From positions 1 to 51,410 of the IMG/VR virus record IMGVR_UViG_3300035703_000130: a stretch of DNA of 51,410 bases, one strand, 5' to 3'. This document shows positions 33,295-40,873 of the stretch, in pieces. Every line of letters begins with the position of its first letter. Position 1 is the first letter of the stretch. Position numbers and translations under genes: made by a program. The DNA comes from a virus. The notes under the pieces were generated by a model. It did not search any database. It was not told the origin of the DNA and worked only from the letters and a program-made list of their open reading frames with translations.

Positions 33295-33371
33295 TGGTCC
33301 GGGTGGCGAGATTCGAACTCGCATTGGAGAGGGTTTAAGGCTCTTGCCGTTACCAGTTAGGCTACACCCGG
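33295..33371 (-). tRNA. tRNA-Leu (UAA) with short variable loop, CCA encoded
   Basis: Acceptor CCGGGTG/CACCCGG is perfect. D stem GCC/GGC, anticodon loop CTTAAAC (anticodon TAA) closed by a C-C mismatch, T arm GCGAG/CTCGC around TTCGAAT, discriminator A, and encoded CCA. The variable loop is only about five bases, although bacterial tRNA-Leu normally has a long variable arm. Confidence 0.75.
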
Positions 33372-33430
33372 CAGGAATATCGTGTCGGTCTTTCCCGACT
33401 GTCAGATACCATTAGGTATCAATCAGACCT

Positions 33431-33646
33431 TTAATCCGCAAGGTCGGTGGTGGCGTTGACAATCTCCAAGCGGGAGTCAATCAGGAACTTTTCTTGAGCA
33501 AGCGTTGCCAGCGTATCATCCCTTTGGACAGGATTATAGTGACGAACGATGGTCAGAGGAATCCGAGTCCCATCCGGTTGAGAAACAAATTCTTCCTTGA
33601 TACCCCTCTTGATAGCATCACTAATGACACTAACAACAAAGGGCAA
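33431..33646 (-). CDS. uncharacterised small protein between tRNAs
   Basis: About 71 residues from TTG 33646, ending 'EIVNATTDLAD'. Codon choice (CGT, GTC, GCT) matches well-expressed phage genes. The start is uncertain: no ribosome site is visible, and the frame continues into tRNA-Glu. May be translated from processed tRNA-cluster RNA. Confidence 0.45.
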   Translation of the reverse strand: MPFVVSVISDAIKRGIKEEFVSQPDGTRIPLTIVRHYNPVQRDDTLATLAQEKFLIDSRLEIVNATTDLAD

Positions 33647-33651
33647 GTTAT

Positions 33652-33726
33652 TGGTAGCCCCACCGAGACTCGAACTCGGTTTCCCGCCTTGAAAGGGCAG
33701 TGATCTAACCCATAATCTATGGGGCC
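33652..33726 (-). tRNA. tRNA-Glu (UUC), CCA encoded
   Basis: Acceptor GGCCCCA/TGGGGCT with a first G-U pair, anticodon stem CTGCC/GGCGG (one wobble) around CTTTCAA (anticodon TTC), T arm CGAG-type stem with TTCGAGT, discriminator A, and encoded CCA. Confidence 0.85.
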
Positions 33727-33841
33727 ACACTCAGACAACCTATATAGTGCGCGACAAGAGAACTTCAAGTGTAGTAATTTTGCCACACCTACCAAGTGTT
33801 GCATAAACGACACACTGTCAACTTTATTTTTAGGTTGTCTC

Positions 33842-33952
33842 TTGACAAATTCTTTCACGACCCCATCTATTAATACTAGAGTCTTAGTTCTAGAGTCTCT
33901 TTGATTATTCATGTAAGATTAATAAGAGACTCTAGTATAAGATACTATAGTA
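33842..33952 (+). promoter_or_regulatory. promoter-like and operator-like segment (twin of 41846..41975)
   Basis: TTGACA at 33842-33847 is followed by an AT-rich run with the words ACTAGAGTC, CTAGAGTCTC, AGACTCTAGT and a perfect palindrome ATACTATAGTAT. The same words occur after a good promoter at 41846. Here the -10 spacing is poor and downstream genes are on the other strand, so it may serve an operator or antisense role. Confidence 0.45.
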
Positions 33953-34297
33953 TTAGCGTTGAGTGAAAACTTCTTTTACCTCCCCACTCTTGTAGAAGAT
34001 ACGGATATCTGGTTTAGTCCAGCCGTAGTTATTAGCAAGATATTGGGCATAATCTTCTATGTTGTCTTCTTTAATCCAAGGTTTCTCTAGATTGATTTCT
34101 TTACCAGAAACCCACCTATCACCACAGCAACTACAATCATAGCCATCATCTACACCATTATAGTAGACCCCAAAGTCAAGGGCTTTTTGTTCGGCTTCAT
34201 CATAATTATCAGCTTCAATAAAGATTTGATGACAAATCTTGTCATCAGTATAGAAAGTTCCACCAGAGTTATTCTGACTCCATTCATAAAAAGCCAT
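33953..34297 (-). CDS. uncharacterised acidic protein with Cys pair
   Basis: A 114-residue protein. 'DNYDEAEQKALDFGVYYNGV' followed by 'DCSCCGDRW' is a pattern seen in small phage proteins with a single Cys cluster. Strongly acidic second half. Start overlaps the next stop (TGATG). Unknown function. Confidence 0.6.
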   Translation of the reverse strand: MAFYEWSQNNSGGTFYTDDKICHQIFIEADNYDEAEQKALDFGVYYNGVDDGYDCSCCGDRWVSGKEINLEKPWIKEDNIEDYAQYLANNYGWTKPDIRIFYKSGEVKEVFTQR

Positions 34298-34452
34298 CAG
34301 TAATCCTCCTCATCTTCGTAGTAATCATCATAGTCATCATCTGTATTACAGAATACACAGATATCATCATCTTGAACTGACCTGTAGTATTCCTTTGTTT
34401 CTCTTCCACATTCAGCACAAATAAATGTGTCTTCTGGATCATATGGTTTCAT
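34297..34452 (-). CDS. 51-residue zinc-finger-like acidic protein
   Basis: Two Cys pairs ('CAECGR' and 'CVFCNT') about 20 residues apart suit a zinc ribbon; the tail is nearly all Asp, Glu and Tyr. ATG 34452 overlaps the previous stop (ATGA), and its stop overlaps the next start. Possibly a DNA-mimic or host-protein binder. Confidence 0.6.
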   Translation of the reverse strand: MKPYDPEDTFICAECGRETKEYYRSVQDDDICVFCNTDDDYDDYYEDEEDY

Positions 34453-34697
34453 GCTGCTACCGCCCTAAGCTTTCTGTATGTTGCGACATTAGCTGCCGCA
34501 GGTGACCCACCCGAGGTTGGGGGTTCGGGGAAATTGTGACTGCCGGTGGCCCAGATCAGAAAACTGATGCCAAAATACGGATGAGACCAAAGTTCATCAC
34601 GGTTTCCAGGTTTTTCAATGAGGACAGGTTGGTTGTATCTCCAAGGATCAACAGGTTTTGGCCTACGGTCTGCCAAATTGATGACATTATTACTCAT
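34449..34697 (-). CDS. uncharacterised 82-residue protein
   Basis: Starts 'MSNNVINLADRRPKPVDPW', a common opening of phage regulatory or accessory proteins. Pro- and Trp-rich centre with 'FGISFLIWATG'. Coupled to neighbours at both ends. Unknown function. Confidence 0.5.
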   Translation of the reverse strand: MSNNVINLADRRPKPVDPWRYNQPVLIEKPGNRDELWSHPYFGISFLIWATGSHNFPEPPTSGGSPAAANVATYRKLRAVAA

Positions 34698-34948
34698 ATC
34701 TTCACTCTTTGGTAAGCTTCTGTTATATGTTTAACAGCCCAATCAAGGTCTTCTTTAGGGTTTAGTCCGAACATACCTCTCCCAGAAATCACATCATCAA
34801 CAGATTTATTTACAACCTCTCTTGTAAAAAGAAGATGCTCTAAAATATCTGCGATTTCATCGGCCTCAAAACAATCTATCGGCTTTAAATCGCTAAGCCT
34901 CAGTCTTTTTATAAGAGGTCTTGCTTTGTCTTCAATAATATCAACCAA
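34694..34948 (-). CDS. uncharacterised helical protein
   Basis: An 84-residue, mostly helical acidic protein ('ADEIADILEHLLFTREVVNK'). It overlaps the P-loop kinase gene by eight bases and the next gene by ATGA. Unknown function. Confidence 0.55.
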   Translation of the reverse strand: MVDIIEDKARPLIKRLRLSDLKPIDCFEADEIADILEHLLFTREVVNKSVDDVISGRGMFGLNPKEDLDWAVKHITEAYQRVKI

Positions 34949-35360
34949 TCAGAATCTCCCCATCATAATCTTGAAAACGAGCTTTCATCTGCCTGATTTT
35001 GTCGTCAGGAACCCCGTGAACGTTCTGGTATTCTTTAGTCATACGATAGACCACAACCGGAATGTCGTTCTCTTTAGCAAAATTGATATACGACCTCATT
35101 TCCCAAAGCTGAGTAAACGTATTAGCTACTGCAACAGAATACCCTTTCTGCAAAGCAACCATAGTTTTCCACAGGCAGTGACGGTGGGCATCACTAATAA
35201 GGTCAGTTTCGTAGTTGTAGATGAAAGCACCATTGACACCATCCAACCAGAAGTAATCGTCCGCTTCAAAGACAAAATCCACATTCGGGTTCTTCTGAGC
35301 CGCAGTAGATTTGCCACTACCGGGGATACCACGATAAAGATAGAGAGTGGGTTTTTTCAT
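34941..35360 (-). CDS. P-loop kinase (polynucleotide kinase / N4BP2-like)
   Basis: A 139-residue kinase. Walker A is 'LYRGIPGSGKSTAAQK' at the start; 'FEADDYFWLDGV' follows, then 'SDAHRHCLWKTMVAL', 'SVAVANTFTQLWEM' and 'NVHGVPDDKIRQMKARFQ', the order seen in N4BP2-type nucleic-acid kinases. It may heal 5'-OH RNA ends before ligation by the phage RNA ligase. No phosphatase domain is fused. Confidence 0.75.
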   Translation of the reverse strand: MKKPTLYLYRGIPGSGKSTAAQKNPNVDFVFEADDYFWLDGVNGAFIYNYETDLISDAHRHCLWKTMVALQKGYSVAVANTFTQLWEMRSYINFAKENDIPVVVYRMTKEYQNVHGVPDDKIRQMKARFQDYDGEILIG

Positions 35361-35521
35361 TATTCACACTCCCCTACAAAAGCGAATTGACCGTCTAGCG
35401 GACAATAGATAACGTATCCGCGGTTGATAAGATCATTGCGCCATTCATTATTCAAAAACATAACTGTAAACCCAGTGCCGAAGACCAAGCCAAGGATTAT
35501 ACCCCAAGAGAAATCCTCCAT
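35360..35521 (-). CDS. 53-residue single-pass membrane protein
   Basis: N-terminal membrane helix ('WGIILGLVFGTGFTVMFL') and a short basic-to-neutral tail with two Cys. TAATG overlaps couple it on both sides. Unknown function. Confidence 0.6.
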   Translation of the reverse strand: MEDFSWGIILGLVFGTGFTVMFLNNEWRNDLINRGYVIYCPLDGQFAFVGECE

Positions 35522-35865
35522 TATTCATCCTTTCCGAATTTGAACGACACAACTTTAGTTTGATAGAACGAGCGCCAGCCTTTGTCGGTATAGACGGGCA
35601 CGATATCTTTTTCAAGAAGGCCAAGCGTATAAGCCAGAACCTCATTGTCAGAGCCAGTAAAGTTAGGTGCAAACAGCTTGCCGGTAACCTTACCAAGTGA
35701 ACCGTCTTGCTTGGTAAACTCTACAGTAAAGAGGTTGCGGCCTACAGTCAGAGGGTTGAACATCGGTCTCTCCCAAGGGTTGATGGTATCTTCTAGCATG
35801 TCTAGCAAGTTGTTGTCAAGTGATTCGCGCAGCCACCTGTCAAGATTCATCTTACACAACCTCAT
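35521..35865 (-). CDS. uncharacterised protein
   Basis: A 114-residue protein (alternative start at residue 5, after 'MRLCKM'). 'RNLFTVEFTKQDGSLGKVTG' is a small beta domain resembling the SH3-type phage WYL/SH3-like region seen in some accessory proteins. Its C-terminus is basic. Function unknown. Confidence 0.55.
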   Translation of the reverse strand: MRLCKMNLDRWLRESLDNNLLDMLEDTINPWERPMFNPLTVGRNLFTVEFTKQDGSLGKVTGKLFAPNFTGSDNEVLAYTLGLLEKDIVPVYTDKGWRSFYQTKVVSFKFGKDE

Positions 35866-35930
35866 CTAGAACGAGGTGGGACCCCTTGCGACCCCACCCC
35901 AAACGTGGACTTTGAGATTGACAAAAATTC

Positions 35931-36959
35931 TTAGAACTCATATTCGTCTTCCTCAAATCCAGGGTTTTTCTTGTAGTTGTATACTTCATCAATCAAATCA
36001 TAGGCGTCATAACCGATATCTTTCAACAACCTAGCAACCTGAATAGGATTGTTGCGGATAAGATCAACCATATCGTCCATGTCTTTGTTTTCAGGATGAA
36101 TAATCTTCTCACCCTGCGGCTTATGGCTTGACTTAGGGCCGCTGTAGTAAGATTTGGAACCGCCCTCTGAATAGGTGGAAGTCCCATAATACTTTTCCCA
36201 ACCAGCCCAACGGTCATACTCCACGACAGAAGGATCACGCTTGATAACCAAAGAAGACCAGTCAGCCTTAATCAGTTGATCAATCAGAAGCTCAACAAAG
36301 TTGATATCCTGAGTTTCCGACTTAGTGTGTTGCAGGAAATAACCGACAGAAATGTTTGTGCACTCTGCAATTACTTCACGATACTCGTTCGAGTCAGTGT
36401 AAACACCGCCATCATCCAAGCTATAATCCATATCAAGGATATTAGCAAGGCTCTCACCAAAAGCATCAGAGCAAGTGCGCTCTCCCAACTGGTGAGTAAT
36501 AATTGACGAATAACCCTTGCGGTCAAAGCTGATAGCAGCATCAACGTGCTTGATCCAGTCAGGGTTAGAGGCAACCATACCCCTAGCACCGATGCAACCA
36601 ATCTCTTCTGCGCCGTGGACAACGTAGACGCCCGGAATACCAGCCTCAATCATTTTGAGGATGATATAAACACCCGTGGTGCAGTCAGCACCCAAGCAAT
36701 TGCTAGTGCCAAATTGGGGAACCTTATAGAAGTTACCCTCTTTTACAACCTGCTGTTTACCGCCTTCCCGGTGCACCGTATCATGGTGAGCCATAAAAGC
36801 TACATTAGGTTTGTCCCCTATGATCTTGATATAATTACCAAAAAGGTCAGGGCCGTCCATCACAGGGCGAAGATAACGATTGCAGAACTTCTTCTGGTGA
36901 CGCGAGCCATCAGGTCTTTTGTAAGCAAGCATTTCACCAAGATGATATTTCTGATACAT
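35931..36959 (-). CDS. M20/M28-type zinc metallopeptidase
   Basis: A 342-residue peptidase-like protein. Metal motifs: 'VAFMAHHDTVHRE' near 50, 'NCLGADCTTGVYIIL' with the bridging Asp near 88, 'VVHGAEEIGCIGARGM' with the catalytic Glu pair near 110, 'AAISFDRKGYSS' near 140, and 'FLQHTKSETQDI' near 218. AAGGA before ATG 36959 decides the start. Such peptidases are rare in phage early operons; the substrate is unknown. Confidence 0.8.
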   Translation of the reverse strand: MYQKYHLGEMLAYKRPDGSRHQKKFCNRYLRPVMDGPDLFGNYIKIIGDKPNVAFMAHHDTVHREGGKQQVVKEGNFYKVPQFGTSNCLGADCTTGVYIILKMIEAGIPGVYVVHGAEEIGCIGARGMVASNPDWIKHVDAAISFDRKGYSSIITHQLGERTCSDAFGESLANILDMDYSLDDGGVYTDSNEYREVIAECTNISVGYFLQHTKSETQDINFVELLIDQLIKADWSSLVIKRDPSVVEYDRWAGWEKYYGTSTYSEGGSKSYYSGPKSSHKPQGEKIIHPENKDMDDMVDLIRNNPIQVARLLKDIGYDAYDLIDEVYNYKKNPGFEEDEYEF

Positions 36960-36993
36960 TACTTTCGTCCTTTTAGTTTTATGGAAGTCGTCT

Positions 36994-37263
36994 TTAGACA
37001 CCTCCCGTCTGATTCGTTTGGGTAGTATACGGGGTTGGACTGCCGTTGTCAACAAGTTTCCCGTCGAGTGCGCCCGAAGCAATCTCCCAAAGAATTTCTG
37101 TATAAGCTGCGTCTGGGTTAGTTTCATAATAAATATCTGAGTTCTTGTAGTCCTTTGTATAGTTATTTATGAAGTATTGTCCAAATCTCAGGGGGCAATT
37201 TCCAAACGCTGTGTCTAGTCCCCATTCGTGCCAAGCTTTATTAAAAATATCTACAGATTGCAT
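36994..37263 (-). CDS. uncharacterised protein ('AWHEWGL...FGQYFINNY' type)
   Basis: An 89-residue protein. 'FNKAWHEWGLDTAFGNCPLR' and 'RFGQYFINNYTKDY' look like a conserved small phage protein with a helical fold. It follows a 97-base spacer with hairpins. Unknown function. Confidence 0.6.
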   Translation of the reverse strand: MQSVDIFNKAWHEWGLDTAFGNCPLRFGQYFINNYTKDYKNSDIYYETNPDAAYTEILWEIASGALDGKLVDNGSPTPYTTQTNQTGGV

Positions 37264-37280
37264 GGTAAACCTTTTCTCGT

Positions 37281-37332
37281 CCCCTCGAAATGGGACCCCT
37301 TTTTGGTCCCTATCGTGGGACCCCTTTCGATT
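37281..37332. repeat. nested inverted and direct repeats in spacer
   Basis: TGGGACCCCTTT occurs twice (37291 and 37316), GGGACC pairs with GGTCCC as a local hairpin, and TCGAAA/TTTCGA bracket the whole. The 97-base gap holds nothing else. It may be a processing site or attenuator in the leftward operon. Confidence 0.6.
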
Positions 37333-37360
37333 TGACTTTTTTCTGATGACTTCAAACTAA

Positions 37361-37588
37361 CTAAAAATTGAAGTCTAGTTGCTCTTCTAAGTTGATAATA
37401 GTCAGTTCAGCATCATAGCCACTAAAATACATTTTAACCCAATCACGGCCCTCTTGTTTAAAAACCCAACCAACATCATCTATAAGGTAAACATCTCCTT
37501 TTTTGTAGGCGTAGTAACAACTATTTGTCACTAGGACCTTCTTATTATAGAAAGAAACTGGAATATGTTGACCCATAGGTTTAATCAT
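37361..37588 (-). CDS. first gene of leftward operon, SH3-like small protein
   Basis: A 75-residue beta-rich protein ('NKKVLVTNSCYYAYKKGDVY') resembling small SH3-type phage early proteins. GAGAGG before ATG 37588 decides the start over 37603. It is the promoter-proximal gene, so among the first expressed. Confidence 0.6.
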   Translation of the reverse strand: MIKPMGQHIPVSFYNKKVLVTNSCYYAYKKGDVYLIDDVGWVFKQEGRDWVKMYFSGYDAELTIINLEEQLDFNF

Positions 37589-37616
37589 GTTCTGACCTCT
37601 CAATCTCGTTGTGAAG

Positions 37617-37646
37617 TGTATCTCACAAGTGCTAGTGATTCGTCAA
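37617..37646 (-). promoter_or_regulatory. candidate promoter of leftward early operon
   Basis: On the minus strand TTGACG (37646-37641), 18 bases, then GATACA (37622-37617). The -10 is weak, which fits dependence on the adjacent phased repeats. The transcript would begin about 20 bases before ATG 37588. Confidence 0.5.
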
Positions 37647-37650
37647 GCGA

Positions 37651-37751
37651 TCATTTCCACCGTAGCCCTGCTCATTTCCCTCATGGGTGGGTATACCCTA
37701 GCTGGGTGGGGTGCTCATTTCCACCGTGGGGGTGAGCTTTTCCATCGTGGG
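37651..37751. repeat. helically phased repeats TCATTTCCACCGTGGG (four copies)
   Basis: Copies at 37651, 37672, 37715 and 37736 share TTTCC and, in three, the CGTGG end. Spacings are 21, 43 and 21 bases, so all lie on one face of the helix. They sit just upstream of the leftward promoter and surround a GGGTATACCC palindrome (37690). Confidence 0.7.
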
Positions 37752-37787
37752 TTGTGTTTTCAGGCTTTGACCCTAAACTTTTGTTTA

Positions 37788-37989
37788 TGTGACATTTCTG
37801 CCAATTTGAAACAATTCGTGATTTGACAAAACATAAATGCAACATGTGTGACATTTCTGCAACTGTGTCTGATTCGCGACAGTGTGACAATATTGTTGCA
37901 ACACTCCCGATTGACTGACGAGTCATTGACTAGCGAGTCAGTGGATTTGGCCTGTCACATTTCAGCAACAAACGTGACATATCGGCAAC
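37788..37989 (+). repeat. repeats TGTGACATTTCTGCAAC (five variant copies)
   Basis: Copies start at 37788, 37847, 37883, 37953 and 37973, each TGTGACA or near it followed by GCAAC, and a weaker one lies at 38555. With the phased repeats they occupy the space between the divergent operons, a natural place for an operator array or replication origin. Confidence 0.65.
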
Positions 37990-38012
37990 ATGGGTCTAGG
38001 ACGCGATAGAAA

Positions 38013-38047
38013 GGCCGCCAGAGGGGCGATAGGCTTGCCCGGTATCC
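38013..38047 (+). repeat. left arm of imperfect inverted repeat bracketing 38.0-41.3 kb
   Basis: Contains GGCCGCCAGAGGG followed by GCGATAGGCTTGCCCGGTAT. The right arm (41246..41282) carries the same 13-base core in reverse complement and then a similar GCTAAGG...TGCCCG stretch. The rest of 37990..38637 is non-coding, GANTC-rich, without a recognisable gene. Confidence 0.6.
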
Positions 38048-38637
38048 TGACCTGAAAACTTTCGACTTGACAGGTTAGCGGCGAAATTGGGTTTTCCGTA
38101 TGTGATTCGGACCCACGACACACAATATCTTGTGCCTTTCGCTGCATTGCAGCATCACAATATTTCTGACTCTTTCGCTTATTGTAACATTCCGTTACCA
38201 GTGCCTAAAATTTAGACTCATCAAGTTTTGTGACAACACAGCTTTGTGATTTGCTGTAACAATAGCAAAGAATCATTTGACAAATTCAGAATCACTAGAT
38301 TAGGTCCGAAGCGGACTGATTCGCAGTCGTCCAGTCTCCCTGTTTTTTGCGAGTCGAGTGCCGACCCCCGCCGAGTCCCTGCCCGGTTCATACGAATCAA
38401 TATAATCGAGTATCCAGGCGGACACAAGCCCTTGTAACAATTCGTGATCTAGGGAAGCTGGCACATGACACTAAAGGAATCGGGCGCGCGCGTAGTCCAA
38501 CATCTAGGTGGAAGTCAATAGGGAATCGTATCAAAAATCAAAATATCCAGGAAACGTGACATTTTTACATCAGTTGTCCAGCTTGGCGCTATCTGGCAAG
38601 GTGCAGTTAATGAGTCGTCAACCCACGGAGTCACGCC

Positions 38638-40092
38638 ATGTCACATGAGTCGGCAATTCCCGAGAAGATTAAAAACGCTGAAAAGCTTTTGTCTGAAATG
38701 CAAAAGGTTCGGGCAAATTTTTATACTTTTACGACACGCTGGTCTTATTTTATTATGGATCATATCACGTTCCCATATCGCCAGCAAAATGTCCTTGATT
38801 GGGAATCCATCACGGGAATTGATGTATATTCGTCTTTCAATCGCTACATTGCCGCTAATTATGCGGATGGATACATTGAAGGATTCACTAGCCTTTCCGA
38901 TATTTACCGCAGACGTCCAGTCAAGGCGAAAGCTGGAAAATTCATCCGCAAAATATTCCCCTTTATGACGGACTCCGAAGTTGAAAAGGCAGTCCAGAAT
39001 CTAAAGGAACAATTCAGCCCACTAGAATTTGATATCGTTATGGGCAATGACGCGGAGTCGTTCCGTTATGCATACGTAACAGAACATACGCCTAAGCGGA
39101 GTCCTAAGTTTGAACGTGGCGACTATTACCCAAAGCGCCTTGATTGCTCGTGCATGAGAGGGGATAACTTTGAAGGCTGGAAACAGCATCCGGCCGAGGC
39201 TTATGCACATTCGGACCTTGCGATTGTTTACGCGAAACAGAAAGGCAAGGATTATATTGGCGCGCGTGTAATTGTCTGGCCGGATAAGAAAACCTGCCAA
39301 TCTATCTATACGGCGGATGATGAAGCGACTCGCGTTATTTCCGAATATCTGAAAGCTAATGGATATAAGGAAAGCGGAATCCGTGGCGCTAAAATGTCTA
39401 AGATTCATTATAGAGGCGATTATTACCTTATGCCGTATATTGACGGCGAGGATTTTGTAGAGGATTGCGAGGATCACTTTGTCATTGGGCAAGGTGGGAT
39501 TGCGCTGTGCGGCACTAGTGGACGTGTTAGCGTTGTTCCTATGGCCTATTGTGACGATTGCGGGGATATGTATGAGGAGTCCGAATTAGAGTCCATTAAC
39601 GGGGAATGTTATTGCCCATCCTGCCGCTATAACAATCTCATATGGTCGGATTTGATGGACTCCTATGTTCGTCGGGATGAAGTTTGCGAGTCTGGCAATG
39701 GCGACATTGCGACTAGTGATTATTTCGAGTCGAATGGGTATGTGATCGACTATCGCGGCACATATCAAGATGAGTCAGAATGTGTGGAATTTGACGACGA
39801 ATATTACCACAATACGGATCACTATATCAAATCTGTTGACGGGGAATATTATCACGAAGACTCCGACGAATATCAAACTGCCTTGGATTTGAAGGCAAGA
39901 AAGGACGCGGCATATCAGACAATCACGACAATTCAATTCGGATGGACTCAATCTATGGATTGGAATTGCCAAATCCCGAAAAGGACTCCGCATATGGGAA
40001 TCGTCACGACACAAGAAAGGGTATTGCGCGACAACTACCAACTAGACGAAAACGGAATCCCGGAAAGATTGCCGGAATTTGACTTCGCCTAA
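38638..40092 (+). CDS. large uncharacterised protein with Cys4 motif and acidic tail
   Basis: A 484-residue protein. Residues 95-275 match the order of blocks in the minus-strand protein at 31683 ('AGKFIRKIFPFMTDSEVEKA', 'DLAIVYAKQKG', 'YLMPYIDGEDFVEDC'). A Cys4 zinc-type motif follows near 304 ('YCDDCGDMYEE' with 'YCPSCRYN'), then an acidic, Tyr-rich tail with repeated 'D-G-E-Y-Y-H' text. GGAG precedes the start. Its codons (ATT, GCG, CGG, GAC-TCC) differ from those of the late genes, and GANTC sites are dense in it. Confidence 0.7.
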   Translation: MSHESAIPEKIKNAEKLLSEMQKVRANFYTFTTRWSYFIMDHITFPYRQQNVLDWESITGIDVYSSFNRYIAANYADGYIEGFTSLSDIYRRRPVKAKAGKFIRKIFPFMTDSEVEKAVQNLKEQFSPLEFDIVMGNDAESFRYAYVTEHTPKRSPKFERGDYYPKRLDCSCMRGDNFEGWKQHPAEAYAHSDLAIVYAKQKGKDYIGARVIVWPDKKTCQSIYTADDEATRVISEYLKANGYKESGIRGAKMSKIHYRGDYYLMPYIDGEDFVEDCEDHFVIGQGGIALCGTSGRVSVVPMAYCDDCGDMYEESELESINGECYCPSCRYNNLIWSDLMDSYVRRDEVCESGNGDIATSDYFESNGYVIDYRGTYQDESECVEFDDEYYHNTDHYIKSVDGEYYHEDSDEYQTALDLKARKDAAYQTITTIQFGWTQSMDWNCQIPKRTPHMGIVTTQERVLRDNYQLDENGIPERLPEFDFA

Positions 40093-40141
40093 ATCCAGGC
40101 GGAATAGCCTAAACCTGAAACTGAAAGAAAGTAGGAATAAC

Positions 40142-40357
40142 ATGGTAAAAACCTATCAACTGGCAATCCTTGGCGAGTATGGCAACAAGCGTTTCATTGG
40201 CCCTAAGATGACGCTAAATCAGGCAGAACGTTATCAAGCTGATATGACGGCGGGCGGATTCCCTGTTGTGATTGTCAATCGGGCGGAAGGCTTTGACCCT
40301 ACCCTTAAGACTGGCGGGCGGAAAGTCTGGCAACGTTTCACTCTCTTGACAGTCTAA
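40142..40357 (+). CDS. uncharacterised small basic protein
   Basis: A 71-residue protein starting 'MVKTYQLAILGEYGNKRF' with AGGAA before ATG 40142. It reads as an alpha-beta domain. Second gene of the inverted-repeat-bracketed module. Unknown function. Confidence 0.6.
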   Translation: MVKTYQLAILGEYGNKRFIGPKMTLNQAERYQADMTAGGFPVVIVNRAEGFDPTLKTGGRKVWQRFTLLTV

Positions 40358-40429
40358 CGCAAACAATGCTAGGACTCACTTGTGGCAAGCGAATCAACGC
40401 TTAGCCCATAACCTCGAAAGGCTAGAAAG

Positions 40430-40792
40430 ATGACGAAAGCACAAGACACCACCGCGGCCACCGAGTCGAATGTTCCGGCTGTTGACCTCTCGACTCTGTC
40501 GGTGAAAGAGCTTGCCGATATGCTGGCAAAGGCCCGCCAAGCCGAAAAGGCTAAGAAAGCCGAAGTTTCCAGCTTGCCGCAATTCGCCTATGTGCTGGTA
40601 ATGGAAGACTCCAGCCTTGTTTACTGGTCTGGACGTGCCGCTAGTGCAGCGGATGCAACGCAAGCCGCGATTGCCTATGCCGAGAGTGAAGGCAAGAAAG
40701 TGTTTGTTGATGGTGACGGACTCAAGGGGATTGCCGCGCGTCCTATTCCTCAACCCCGTGGTCGCAAGGCTAAGGCACAAGACGCAAGCTAA
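40430..40792 (+). CDS. uncharacterised protein with basic C-terminus
   Basis: A 120-residue protein: a disordered Ala/Thr start, a helix ('LSVKELADMLAKARQAEKAK'), a beta-alpha middle ('FAYVLVMEDSSLVYWSGRAA') and a basic tail 'RPIPQPRGRKAKAQ'. It may bind DNA. GAAAG precedes the start. GANTC-rich, like its neighbours. Confidence 0.6.
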   Translation: MTKAQDTTAATESNVPAVDLSTLSVKELADMLAKARQAEKAKKAEVSSLPQFAYVLVMEDSSLVYWSGRAASAADATQAAIAYAESEGKKVFVDGDGLKGIAARPIPQPRGRKAKAQDAS

Positions 40793-40806
40793 GGATTATT
40801 GATTGA

Positions 40807-40834
40807 GGCGCTAGGGTATCAAGCCCTAGCGTCT
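40807..40834 (+). terminator. hairpin after 40430..40792 gene
   Basis: CGCTAGGG (40809-40816) pairs with CCCTAGCG (40824-40831) around a seven-base loop. Only a weak T run follows, so it may be an attenuator or a 3' end protector rather than a full terminator. Confidence 0.5.
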
Positions 40835-40873
40835 TGAATGAGTGATCCAAACAAGCTGGAAAGGGAATGAGAT

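Noticed and set aside
32888-33800. 5' half of the broken tRNA at 33782..33793 (12-base match TGGTAGGTGTGG)
   Set aside because: The match is in the wrong place to give an AGGTGTG acceptor followed by a D arm; 12-base matches occur by chance in a genome this size.
33553-33912. 119-codon minus-strand frame starting 'MNNQRDSRTKT'
   Set aside because: It runs through the whole of tRNA-Glu and begins in an operator-like AT-rich segment; unlikely to be translated as such.
37604-38637. Protein genes in the control region (for example 37611..37826 plus or 38246..38437 plus)
   Set aside because: No ribosome sites, low-complexity products and coverage by repeat arrays argue against coding.
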